From an uncultured Collinsella sp. (GTDB lineage Bacteria > Actinomycetota > Coriobacteriia > Coriobacteriales > Coriobacteriaceae): a stretch of 64,000 bases of DNA. Shown in pieces: positions 17,445-25,318 of the stretch. A program made the translations under genes and the position numbers. The DNA lies in NCBI GenBank assembly GCA_937950325.1, contig CALFDJ010000001.1, positions 13,653-77,652 of the forward strand, written 5' to 3'. Within the stretch, counting starts at the first letter, position 1. Every line of letters starts with the position of its first letter. The notes under the pieces are model-generated. The model was given only the letters and a program-made list of their open reading frames with translations, was not told the origin of the DNA and ran no database searches.

Positions 17445-18563
17445 ATGAATCCAAATCCCTTTAAGCCAACGGCAGGCAAGCGGCCTCCGATACTCATTGG
17501 TCGCGAGCCGGTCATCGAAGATTTTCAGGAAGGGCTCGATAACGGCGCCGGAGCGCCGGGCAGGCTCATGCTCATTACGGGGAACCGCGGCTGCGGCAAG
17601 ACAGTTCTCCTGCGGGAGCTGCAACGTCTAGCCAATGAGCGCGGATGGGCGGTTGTCTCCGATTCCGCTTCGCTTGGCTTATGCGACCGCTTGGCCGATA
17701 CGCTTCGCTCGAATAAACCCGTTGTGACGTCAATGGAGTTTGCTCCGTCGTTTGGCCGGATGTCGGTCGAGGCGGCGCGAGCAAAGGGCGAGACGTTGCG
17801 CGGGCTGGTCAACGAGCGCCTCAAGAGGCTCGGTCCAGGCCAGGGCATACTGTTTGCGATTGACGAGGCGCAATCTGCGTCTATCGAGGAACTGGCGGCT
17901 CTTGCCGTTCTCTATCAGCAGGTGCTCGGAGATCAAGATGCCACGGGCCTGCCCGATAGCGACCAGCGCGGTCTTGCGCTGGTGTTCGCCGGCTTACCCA
18001 GTATAGTTGACGACCTGCTCGAAGAGCCGAGCGTGACGTTTTTGCGGCGTGCCCAGCAGCGTACGCTGGGGGCGATATCCTTGCCCAAGGTGCGTGATTC
18101 ATATATCCAGACGGTCAAAGACGCTGGTCTTTACGTTGATGCGGAGACGGCGGACCTTGCGGCGCGCAAGAGCATGGGGCATCCCTATATGGTCCAGCTG
18201 GTGGGATATTACATGTGGCGGGCTGCTGTCCGGCGTGGCTCGCAGGCCATTGAAGTGTGCGATGTCGAGGCTGGCTACGCCGATGCCGTCTCTGAGTTCT
18301 ATGAAGCGGTCGACGCTCCCTTGTATTACGGGTTGCGCAGTCCGCATCGTCTCTTTATCGAGGCCATGGCGGCTGACGAGGGCAAACCGACGCGCATGGC
18401 GGATATCATTGAGCGTTGCAATCGCACCCAGAGCTGGGCGAGTAAATATCGTGCAAGCCTGATTCGCGAGCGCATCATCGAGGCTGCCGGATACGGCCTC
18501 GTCCGGTTTACCGTGCCCATGCTGGGCGCGTACATTCGCGATCGAGTTATATGGCATGAGTAG
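17445..18563 (+). CDS. AAA+ ATPase with C-terminal winged helix, paralogue 1
   Basis: 372 aa. Walker A GNRGCGKT (about 46-53), Walker B GILFAIDEAQ, sensor-1-like LALVFAGLPS, and a C-terminal segment with winged-helix character (ADIIERCNRTQSWASKYRAS). This is the AAA_16/ATP-binding-protein layout related to Orc/Cdc6 and STAND enzymes. It is clearly paralogous to the minus-strand protein at 21,111: VTFLRRAQQRTLG against VSFLRRAQQYHLG, and PYMVQLVGYYMW against PFLLQLVGYRAW. It overlaps the UvrA2 gene by 8 bp, so the two are coupled. The role is unknown. Confidence 0.8.
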   Translation: MNPNPFKPTAGKRPPILIGREPVIEDFQEGLDNGAGAPGRLMLITGNRGCGKTVLLRELQRLANERGWAVVSDSASLGLCDRLADTLRSNKPVVTSMEFAPSFGRMSVEAARAKGETLRGLVNERLKRLGPGQGILFAIDEAQSASIEELAALAVLYQQVLGDQDATGLPDSDQRGLALVFAGLPSIVDDLLEEPSVTFLRRAQQRTLGAISLPKVRDSYIQTVKDAGLYVDAETADLAARKSMGHPYMVQLVGYYMWRAAVRRGSQAIEVCDVEAGYADAVSEFYEAVDAPLYYGLRSPHRLFIEAMAADEGKPTRMADIIERCNRTQSWASKYRASLIRERIIEAAGYGLVRFTVPMLGAYIRDRVIWHE

Positions 18564-21069
18564 GGTGATAAGGGTGACGGAACAGAAGATGAGCCCGCAG
18601 GCTATCGAGGTACGTGGCGCACGTGTCCATAACCTCAAGGACATCGATATTGATATCCCGCTGGGAAGGCTCGTGGGTATTGCCGGCGTGTCGGGCTCGG
18701 GCAAGAGTTCGCTGGCACTCGGGGTTCTTTATGCCGAGGGCTCGCGTCGCTACTTGGAAGCACTCAGCACCTATACTCGCCGTCGCCTGACACAGGCCGA
18801 ACACGCCCAGGTGGACGAGGTACTGCACGTGCCAGCGGCGCTCGCATTGCATCAGCGCCCGAGCGTGCCGGGCGTGCGCTCGACCTTTGGTACCATGACC
18901 GAGCTCAACAATAGCCTGCGTCTGCTCTTTAGCCGTTGCGCCCATCACGTGTGCCCGCACTGCGGGGCGCGTGTGGAGCCGAGCCTTAACGTGGCTGCGG
19001 GCCTGTCGCTCACGTGTCCGACATGCGGCCGCGAGTTCTACGCGCCGAGTGCCGAGGATTTGGCTTTCAATAGCGGCGGTGCGTGCCCTACCTGCGGCGG
19101 CACCGGTGTCATGCGCGAGGTAGACGAGGCGAGCCTGGTGCCCGACGAGTCAAAGACCATCAACGAGGGTGCGGTGCTTCCCTGGGGCACGCTCATGTGG
19201 GACCTGATGAAGCAGGTGGCCGGCGAGATGGGTGTGCGCACCGACGTGCCGTTTAACCAGCTCACGCCTCAAGAGTGCGACATCGTGTTTCACGGCCCGG
19301 CGGTTAAGAAGCACATTCTCTACGTTCCCAAAAACGGCGAGGGCGCCACGCCGCTCGACTTTACCTATTACAACGCCGTCTATACCGTTGAGAATGCGCT
19401 CGCCAAGGTTAAGGACGATAAGGGGCTTAAGCGTGTGGCTCGCTTTTTGCGCGAGGGACCATGCCGTGACTGCGCCGGCACGCGTCTCTCCGAGGCTGCG
19501 CGCCAGCCCCAGGTGCGCGGTATCAATCTGGCTCAGGCCGCGGCCATGACGCTTGGTGATGCGATCGAGTGGGTGCGCGGGGTGCCCGCATCCTTGCCGG
19601 CCGAGATGCGGCCCATGGCGACGGATATCTGCGATTCGTTTTTGAGCACGGCTCGTCGTCTGGTCGACCTGGGTCTCGATTACCTTTCGCTCGATCGCGC
19701 CGGTGCCACGCTCTCCACGGGTGAGCGCCAGCGCGTGCAACTCGCCCGCGTGGTGCGCAACCGATCGACAGGCGTGCTCTATGTGCTGGACGAGCCCTCA
19801 ATTGGCTTGCATCCTGCCAATGTCGACGGCTTGGTGGGCGTAATGCGCGACCTGGTGGATGACGGCAATACCGTGGTTGTTGTCGACCACGATACACGTG
19901 TGCTGGTGGAGGCTGATTATCTGGTCGAGATGGGCCCCGTTGCCGGAGCAGGCGGCGGCAACGTAATCGCCGCTGGTACGGTAGACGAGGTCGAGCAATC
20001 GCAGGGCAGCCGCATCGCCCCGTTTTTGCGCGCAGAATCCAAGCGCTTGCGTCCGCAGGTGGCTGACGACGAGATGTTCGACCAGGGCCATATCCGCATG
20101 GCGACCGATACCATCCATACCGTCAAGCCACTCGAAGTCGATATCCCGCGCGGCCGTCTCGTCGCGGTGACGGGCGTTTCGGGTTCGGGCAAGACGACGT
20201 TGGTGCTCGAGACGCTCATCCCGGCGCTTAAGGCGCAGGCAGCCGGCGAGCGCCTGCCGGGGCACGTGCGTTGGGTCGATGCCGAGGGCATTGCACGTGC
20301 CAACCTGATTGACGCCACGCCCATCGGTGCCAACGTGCGCTCGACGGTAGCGACCTATGCCGACATCCATGATGAGCTGCGCCGCGCCTTCGCCCGTACG
20401 CCCGAGGCCAAGGCAGCCGGCTACAAGGCGGGTGCCTTTAGCTATAACACTGGCGCCTTGCGCTGCCCTACGTGCGACGGCACGGGCTCGATATCGCTCG
20501 ACGTGCAGTTTTTGCCCGATGTCGAGATCGTCTGCCCGGCATGCCGTGGTTCGCGCTACGCCGAGGCCGCCTCGCATATCCATCGCGAGGGCAAGGACGG
20601 GAGCTTGCTTACGTTGCCGCAGCTCATGGACATGAGTGTGGACGAGGCCATCGACGCCACGGTGGGGCTCAAGAAAGTTCAGACGCGCTTGCAGACCTTG
20701 CACGACCTTGGCTTGGGCTATCTCACGCTCGGTGAGCCCACGCCGGCGCTTTCGGGCGGCGAGGCGCAGCGTCTTAAGCTCGCGAGCGAGATGGGACGCG
20801 TGCAGGATGATGCCGTATTTGTGTTCGACGAGCCCACGATCGGCCTGCATCCGCTCGATGTTCAGGTGTTGCTGAATGTGTTCGACGGCCTTGTTGCCAA
20901 AGGCGCCACGGTTATCGTGATCGAACACGATCTCGACCTTATCCGTAACGCCGATTACGTGATCGACATGGGCCCGGGCGGTGGCGACGCCGGCGGGCAA
21001 ATCGTCTGCGCCGGTACGCCGGGCGACATCGCGGCCTGCTCCGCAAGCATCACCGGCCGCTACCTATAA
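18556..21069 (+). CDS. UvrA2-type ABC ATPase lacking the UvrB-binding domain
   Basis: 837 aa against about 940 for housekeeping UvrA. Both ABC heads are complete: Walker A GVSGSGKSSL and GVSGSGKTTL, signatures LSTGERQRVQLAR and LSGGEAQRLKLAS, Walker B VLDEPSIGLHP and VFDEPTIGLHP. Between the first Cys pair (C133, C136) and GACPTCGG (about 175) there are only about 40 residues, where canonical UvrA has the UvrB-binding domain. That is the UvrA2 class, which cannot recruit UvrB in the usual way. A second zinc module is CPTCDGTG..CPACRGSR. The start may be ATG 18556 (overlapping) or ATG 18589; neither has a clear ribosome site. Confidence 0.85.
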   Translation: MSRVIRVTEQKMSPQAIEVRGARVHNLKDIDIDIPLGRLVGIAGVSGSGKSSLALGVLYAEGSRRYLEALSTYTRRRLTQAEHAQVDEVLHVPAALALHQRPSVPGVRSTFGTMTELNNSLRLLFSRCAHHVCPHCGARVEPSLNVAAGLSLTCPTCGREFYAPSAEDLAFNSGGACPTCGGTGVMREVDEASLVPDESKTINEGAVLPWGTLMWDLMKQVAGEMGVRTDVPFNQLTPQECDIVFHGPAVKKHILYVPKNGEGATPLDFTYYNAVYTVENALAKVKDDKGLKRVARFLREGPCRDCAGTRLSEAARQPQVRGINLAQAAAMTLGDAIEWVRGVPASLPAEMRPMATDICDSFLSTARRLVDLGLDYLSLDRAGATLSTGERQRVQLARVVRNRSTGVLYVLDEPSIGLHPANVDGLVGVMRDLVDDGNTVVVVDHDTRVLVEADYLVEMGPVAGAGGGNVIAAGTVDEVEQSQGSRIAPFLRAESKRLRPQVADDEMFDQGHIRMATDTIHTVKPLEVDIPRGRLVAVTGVSGSGKTTLVLETLIPALKAQAAGERLPGHVRWVDAEGIARANLIDATPIGANVRSTVATYADIHDELRRAFARTPEAKAAGYKAGAFSYNTGALRCPTCDGTGSISLDVQFLPDVEIVCPACRGSRYAEAASHIHREGKDGSLLTLPQLMDMSVDEAIDATVGLKKVQTRLQTLHDLGLGYLTLGEPTPALSGGEAQRLKLASEMGRVQDDAVFVFDEPTIGLHPLDVQVLLNVFDGLVAKGATVIVIEHDLDLIRNADYVIDMGPGGGDAGGQIVCAGTPGDIAACSASITGRYL

Positions 21070-21072
21070 CCG

Positions 21073-21105
21073 AATGTGACAAAGGGACTGCCCCTTTGTC
21101 ACATT
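21073..21105. repeat. TGTGACAAAGG palindrome, copy 2
   Basis: AATGTGACAAAGGG and CCCTTTGTCACATT are perfect 14-bp arms with a 5-bp loop, 3 bp after the UvrA2 stop and 5 bp before the stop of the convergent AAA+ ATPase 2. It could terminate both. Confidence 0.9.
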
Positions 21106-21110
21106 GATTT

Positions 21111-22211
21111 CTATTTCACGCATTGAGCTGCGAGATAGTCGCGGAAGAATGGCAATTCAAAAGCGACGATTCCGCGCCCGCGTTCTCCAATGATGCCGGC
21201 ATCTATCATGCGGCGTCGGTAGCGGGAGACCTGCTGCGGCGAACGCTTAAGGCGCTCGACAAGGTCAGCGGTGGTGGACTCTTCCTCGTCATCGAGCATG
21301 GCGATGAGGAATCGCTTGTCCTCTGCAGTGAGTTCCCGATAGGTTGCCGCGAGGATTCGGTCGTCCATCTCGTCGCGCGCGATTTTGATTCCCAGGTCAA
21401 AGTCGCGTGACGAGATTTCCTTCGAATCGCTTGTGAGATCCCAGGCACGGTAGCCTACAAGTTGCAATAGGAAGGGAAAACCAGAGATCGAGCGAACGGC
21501 TCTATCGATTCCCTCAGCATCTGCCAGGCGATCGTTTTCCTGAATTGTGCGAATCAAGGCCTCGCGCACGTCATAGTCGGCAATGCGACCCAGATGATAT
21601 TGTTGGGCGCGGCGAAGGAACGAGACCGTCTTGTGGTTCAGTAGCGTCGATACGTTGTTGGGAAGTCCCGCCATGAGCAGGGCGACGCGTTTCCCATCGG
21701 TCACAAAGTGCTGATACGACGCTGCGAGCTGAATCATCTCGTCGAGTGTCGGGTCCACCTCGTCAACCGTGACGAGCAGACCGGTGCCGGCCTCGTTGAG
21801 CTGGTCGATGATGTCGCTCATGCGATAACGCCAGGTTGAGGCATCGTGAACGCGATTGACCTCGATGCTGCCGAGCGGTGCAATTCCGAGACCGGTGACT
21901 TCGAAGTGGCTGGACGGGTCGATGAGATGGGCTGCGGCATGTTTCGCCCCGAACTCGATTTCCTCAAGCATTCCCGGGAGCGCGGTCGTCTTTACGGCTA
22001 TCCAGCCGTGGGATTCCGCCCTTGTCGCGAGCGACGACATGAGAGCGGTTTTGCCGGTTCCACGCGCGCCTGAGAAGATCGAGGTCAATTCTGGGCACCT
22101 GCGCTGGCTCAAGAAAGCACGGTCCAAATCCCGAATAATTTGTTGTCTGCCAGCGAGATGGGCAGGAACCTCACCAAAACTGGGGGTAAACGGGTTCTCG
22201 GGATATTCCAC
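21111..22211 (-). CDS. AAA+ ATPase with C-terminal winged helix, paralogue 2
   Basis: 366 aa. Walker A GARGTGKT, Walker B GLLVTVDEVD, sensor-like VALLMAGLPN, then a C-terminal winged helix TTADLVERLKRSPQQVSRYR. It is homologous along its length to the ATPase at 17,445 but on the opposite strand, so the UvrA2 gene lies between the two. It starts with GTG 22211, five bases after AAAGGAGG. The promoter region (22,212-22,329) is unusually AT-rich. An NTP-driven DNA-associated or regulatory role is inferred from the fold. Confidence 0.8.
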   Translation of the reverse strand: MEYPENPFTPSFGEVPAHLAGRQQIIRDLDRAFLSQRRCPELTSIFSGARGTGKTALMSSLATRAESHGWIAVKTTALPGMLEEIEFGAKHAAAHLIDPSSHFEVTGLGIAPLGSIEVNRVHDASTWRYRMSDIIDQLNEAGTGLLVTVDEVDPTLDEMIQLAASYQHFVTDGKRVALLMAGLPNNVSTLLNHKTVSFLRRAQQYHLGRIADYDVREALIRTIQENDRLADAEGIDRAVRSISGFPFLLQLVGYRAWDLTSDSKEISSRDFDLGIKIARDEMDDRILAATYRELTAEDKRFLIAMLDDEEESTTADLVERLKRSPQQVSRYRRRMIDAGIIGERGRGIVAFELPFFRDYLAAQCVK

Positions 22212-22329
22212 AATGCCCTCCTTTCACACCGCCGTTTAACTTCATTTTACTTTAGTTAATTCTGATTAAAAGTGAGGGCTCTTTATCTTGAGCATCAATT
22301 AGGCGTGTGTGCTATCGGCGTGGCGCTTG

Positions 22330-22362
22330 AATGTGACAAAGGGACAGTTCCTTTGTCACATT
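22330..22362. repeat. TGTGACAAAGG palindrome, copy 3 (supplies a stop codon)
   Basis: AATGTGACAAAGG (22330-22342) and CCTTTGTCACATT (22350-22362) are perfect 13-bp arms. On the minus strand the TGA at 22358-22356 is the stop codon of trmL, the same relationship to the repeat as in copy 1. Confidence 0.9.
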
Positions 22363-22955
22363 CCTGGAAAGGCTGTTTGGCGCAGGGCTTCGTAGAGGAC
22401 GATGGCGGCGCTGTTGGAAAGGTTGAGTGCGCTGATGCGGTAGTCATCCGGGTTGACGAAGTTGCCGCAGATATCCTGTCGAAGGATGGCCTCGTGGCTG
22501 TCCTCGGTATGCCCGAGCGATTCCTCGTGGGCTTCCCAAGCCTCGGCGTTATCGAGTGAGTCGCAATCGCGCAGCATGGGGATGCGCTCGCAACGCTCGG
22601 GCGCCGCGGCAAGCAGTTCCTCGGGAATGCCCGAGCTCTCGCTGCCAAAGACCAAATAGTCGCCGTCGCGGTAGGTACTTTGCGCATAGGTTCGGCGCGC
22701 CTTTTTGGTCAGCAGATGCAGGCGCTCGTCGGCGGGGGAGAGGCCGTTGCGCACAAGAAAATCCTCCCAGCCGGCATAGGTCGTCACGTCCAAGTTTTGC
22801 CAGTAGCCCAGTCCGGCGCGACGTATCGTCTTGTCGTCGAGCGAAAAGCCCAGTGGCTCCACCAGATGCAGGCGGGCGCCGGTGACCACGCAGGTGCGGC
22901 CGATATTGCCCGTATTGGCCGGTATCTCGGGCGCATACAGCACAATGTTGAACAT
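22356..22955 (-). CDS. trmL: tRNA (cytidine/uridine-34 2'-O)-methyltransferase
   Basis: 199 aa SPOUT methyltransferase of the TrmL type, which 2'-O-methylates the wobble base of certain leucine tRNAs. Motifs: PEIPANTGNIGRTC near the N-terminus, FGSESSGIPEELL, and ALNLSNSAAIVLYEALRQ forming the SAM-binding knot. An extension of about 35 residues (NAEAWEAHEESLGHTEDSHE region) sits between motifs 2 and 3, longer than in the E. coli protein (157 aa). ATG 22955 follows AAGGAG. Confidence 0.9.
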   Translation of the reverse strand: MFNIVLYAPEIPANTGNIGRTCVVTGARLHLVEPLGFSLDDKTIRRAGLGYWQNLDVTTYAGWEDFLVRNGLSPADERLHLLTKKARRTYAQSTYRDGDYLVFGSESSGIPEELLAAAPERCERIPMLRDCDSLDNAEAWEAHEESLGHTEDSHEAILRQDICGNFVNPDDYRISALNLSNSAAIVLYEALRQTAFPGM

Positions 22956-22974
22956 GAATCTCCTTGGCTCAGAA

Positions 22975-23010
22975 CGAAAAACCACCACGAAGAGCACCTT
23001 CGTGGTGGTT
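22975..23010 (-). terminator. Terminator of the COG0523 GTPase gene
   Basis: On the minus strand ACCACCACGAAG and CTTCGTGGTGGT make a 12-bp stem with a 5-nt loop, followed by TTTTTCGTT. It separates this gene from trmL downstream. Confidence 0.85.
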
Positions 23011-23050
23011 TGGCGGTTACATAGGCGGAAAAATGCCCGCTTGGATAAAC

Positions 23051-24181
23051 CTAGGCGCGGTGCCAGTCGGTCAGGCAGGCATCGAGGGAGGCGATGAGCG
23101 CATCCTTGTCCATGTGACGGCCGATGATGCACAGGCTCGTCATGCGGTCGCCCGTCTCGTCGTCCCAAATCTGCATGATCTCGGGGTTCTCGTCGATGAT
23201 CTTCTGCTTCTCGCCCTCGGGCGCCGAGTCAACGAACAGGCCGTTCTCCATCAGGCGCATCTGGTGGCCGGCCTGCTCAAACATGTAGCACATGTCCGGA
23301 TCGCCGGTCTGCCACAGCGGACCCTTGACGCGGATGACCTCGTCGGGCCACTCCTGCTCAACAAAATTGGTGAACTTCTGCAGGTCAAACGGCTTGCGGC
23401 GCGAGTACACAAAGGTCTCGATGTCGTACTCGAGCACCTCGGGGTCGTCGTGCTCCTCGGGATGCTCCATGGCCTCGATCCAGGCGGCGGAGTTGTAGGC
23501 GCGCATAAAGTCGAAGCGGTCGGTATCGAGCAGCTCCTCCATGGGGACCTCGCCGTTTTGGGCCTCGACGATCACGGCGTCCTTCTGCAGGCTGCGCACG
23601 ATGGCCTTGAGCTCGGCGATCTGCTCGGGCGTCACGGTATCGGTCTTGTTGAGGATCAGCGTGGAGCAGAATTCGATCTGCTGGATGAGCAGGCTTTCGA
23701 TGTCGTCCTCGTCGATATCCTCAGCCAGCAGGTCGCGACCGCCGTTGAACTCGTCGTACATGCGGGCGCAGTCGACCACGGCCACGATGTTGTCGAGCGC
23801 GAGCTTGGGCTCGCCGCCCACCTTGGCCTCGTCGCAGAAGCTCGAGATGGTGTAGGCGATGGGGATAGGCTCGCAAATGCCCGATGCCTCGATGATGATG
23901 TAGTCGAAGTTGCCCGAATCGGCGATGCCCTGCAGCTGGTTGGCCAGGTCATCCGAAAGCGTGCAGCAGATGCAGCCGTTGGTGAGCGGGATGAGGTCAT
24001 CGGTCTCGGAAAGGCCGCCGTCGGCGATAAGGCTGGCGTCGACGTTGATCTCGCCGATATCGTTGACGATCACGGCGGCGCGGATGCCGCCGTCGTTAGC
24101 GAGGATGTGGTTGAGCAGCGTGGTCTTGCCGGCACCGAGGTATCCGGTAAGCATGATGATCTTCACGGGTTTGTTGGGCAT
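23051..24181 (-). CDS. COG0523 (CobW/P47K) metallochaperone-type GTPase
   Basis: 376 aa. Walker A GYLGAGKTTL (13-22), the family's metal site GCICC (69-73) and NKTD for guanine recognition. The CobW C-terminal domain begins around DIETFVYSRRKPFD. Family members deliver zinc, cobalt or other metals to client enzymes using GTP. The acidic stretch EDIDEDDIES is characteristic of some zinc-linked members. The client is unknown, and no Zur box or metalloenzyme neighbour points to one. Start chosen at ATG 24181 because AAAGGAGG lies just upstream. Confidence 0.85.
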   Translation of the reverse strand: MPNKPVKIIMLTGYLGAGKTTLLNHILANDGGIRAAVIVNDIGEINVDASLIADGGLSETDDLIPLTNGCICCTLSDDLANQLQGIADSGNFDYIIIEASGICEPIPIAYTISSFCDEAKVGGEPKLALDNIVAVVDCARMYDEFNGGRDLLAEDIDEDDIESLLIQQIEFCSTLILNKTDTVTPEQIAELKAIVRSLQKDAVIVEAQNGEVPMEELLDTDRFDFMRAYNSAAWIEAMEHPEEHDDPEVLEYDIETFVYSRRKPFDLQKFTNFVEQEWPDEVIRVKGPLWQTGDPDMCYMFEQAGHQMRLMENGLFVDSAPEGEKQKIIDENPEIMQIWDDETGDRMTSLCIIGRHMDKDALIASLDACLTDWHRA

Positions 24182-24267
24182 GTGCCCTCCTTTGTTAGAC
24201 ATGGCTTACAGTTGAATCTTATGCCAAACGCCTGCTCTTATACCCACGAGCCGGCAAATAACACAAG

Positions 24268-24609
24268 CTACTCCCAGGCTCCCCATACATCGGGGCAATA
24301 ACCGACGGTGGCCTTTTTGCCGTTGCGCACGATGGGTTCGGCGAGAACCTGCTGGTTCTCGAGCAGCTTGTCAAAGCGCTGGCTGGGGGTGAGGTGCTGG
24401 ATGAGCGCGAGCGTCTCCTCGTCCTTGGCCTTGGGGTTGAGTAGCCTGTCGATGCCGCCGACCGCCTGCATCACGCTCGTGAGCTCGCCCTTGCTCATCT
24501 CCTTTTCCTTAAGGTCAATAAACTGCACCTTAATGCGGCGCTCCTTAAAATAACGCTGGGCCTTCTTGGTATCGAAGGACTTTTTGGTGCCAAAAATCTG
24601 GATATTCAT
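24268..24609 (-). CDS. ArsC/Spx-fold protein lacking the N-terminal cysteine
   Basis: 113 aa, the length and fold of the ArsC/Spx/YffB family: IQIFGTKKSFDTKKAQRYFK at the N-terminus and a later VRNGKKATVGYCPDVW. In arsenate reductases and Spx the residues after the first strand are C or CxxC. Here the position reads TKKSFDT with no cysteine, and the only Cys is C107 near the C-terminus. Catalysis as an arsenate reductase is unlikely. It starts 11 bp after the flavoprotein gene and is probably cotranscribed with it. Confidence 0.8.
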   Translation of the reverse strand: MNIQIFGTKKSFDTKKAQRYFKERRIKVQFIDLKEKEMSKGELTSVMQAVGGIDRLLNPKAKDEETLALIQHLTPSQRFDKLLENQQVLAEPIVRNGKKATVGYCPDVWGAWE

Positions 24610-24620
24610 GCTCCGCCGTT

Positions 24621-25244
24621 CTACCTGATGAAGTTGGTCGTTGCGCGATCTGCCTCGGGTGCGTTGATACCGGCGGCCTGTCCTGCCTCGATGCAGCGCA
24701 GGAGCCAGGCCATGTTTTTGCCGATATTTCGCATGGTGGCAAGGCCCTCGGCGTCCCCATCGGCGTCGCCGGGCACGCGGCCAAACACGTTGTTCCAGTA
24801 GGTGGAAGCAACTACGGGCATTTGCTTAATGGTGAAGTACTTGTTGAGCACATCGAAGGTGGTCGACGTGCCGCCGCGACGGGCGACGGCGACTGCGGCG
24901 CCAGGCTTGTGCTCAAAGGCATGCCCGCCTGCGTAGAAGGCGCGATCGAGGGCCGAAAGGATGCGTCCGCTGGGGTGCGCGTAGTAGACGGGCGAGCCAA
25001 AGACAAAACCGTCTGCCTGCTCGGCGGCAGCGATCAGCTCGTTGAGCACGTCGTCGTCAAAGGTGCAGCGTCCGCCGAGCTTGCCGCACTGACCGCAGCC
25101 GATGCAGTCGCGAATGGGCTTGGCGCCCAGCTGAAACACCTCGGTATCAATGCCTTCGGCGTTGAGCTGCTCGGCGACCTCGGCGAGTGCGCGGGCGGTG
25201 TTGCCGTTTGCCTTGGGACTGCCATTGACCAAAAGAACCTTCAT
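24621..25244 (-). CDS. Flavodoxin-fold NAD(P)H-dependent FMN oxidoreductase
   Basis: 207 aa. FMN-phosphate loop GSPKANGNT at residues 9-17, flavin-contact stretch FGSPVYYAHPSG, and a cysteine motif CIGCGQCGKLGGRC typical of the iron-sulfur-flavoprotein-related NADPH-dependent FMN reductases. It may act on quinones, nitro compounds or disulfides in the cytoplasm; the substrate is not determinable. ATG 25244 follows GAGGGAG. It is first gene of a probable two-gene operon with the ArsC-fold protein. Confidence 0.85.
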   Translation of the reverse strand: MKVLLVNGSPKANGNTARALAEVAEQLNAEGIDTEVFQLGAKPIRDCIGCGQCGKLGGRCTFDDDVLNELIAAAEQADGFVFGSPVYYAHPSGRILSALDRAFYAGGHAFEHKPGAAVAVARRGGTSTTFDVLNKYFTIKQMPVVASTYWNNVFGRVPGDADGDAEGLATMRNIGKNMAWLLRCIEAGQAAGINAPEADRATTNFIR

Positions 25245-25318
25245 CACAAACTCCCTCTGCTTTTGGTGACTTCTGCAGAGGATTATCGCACGATGGGGGA
25301 GGCGATGCGGGCGCGGTG

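Noticed and set aside
19798..21000. 400-codon open frame antisense to uvrA2
   Set aside because: Shadow frame, no domain, and the plus-strand ABC motifs are intact throughout.
22964..24301. 445-codon open frame antisense to the COG0523 GTPase
   Set aside because: The minus-strand GTPase has complete motifs; the opposite frame has none and runs through a terminator.
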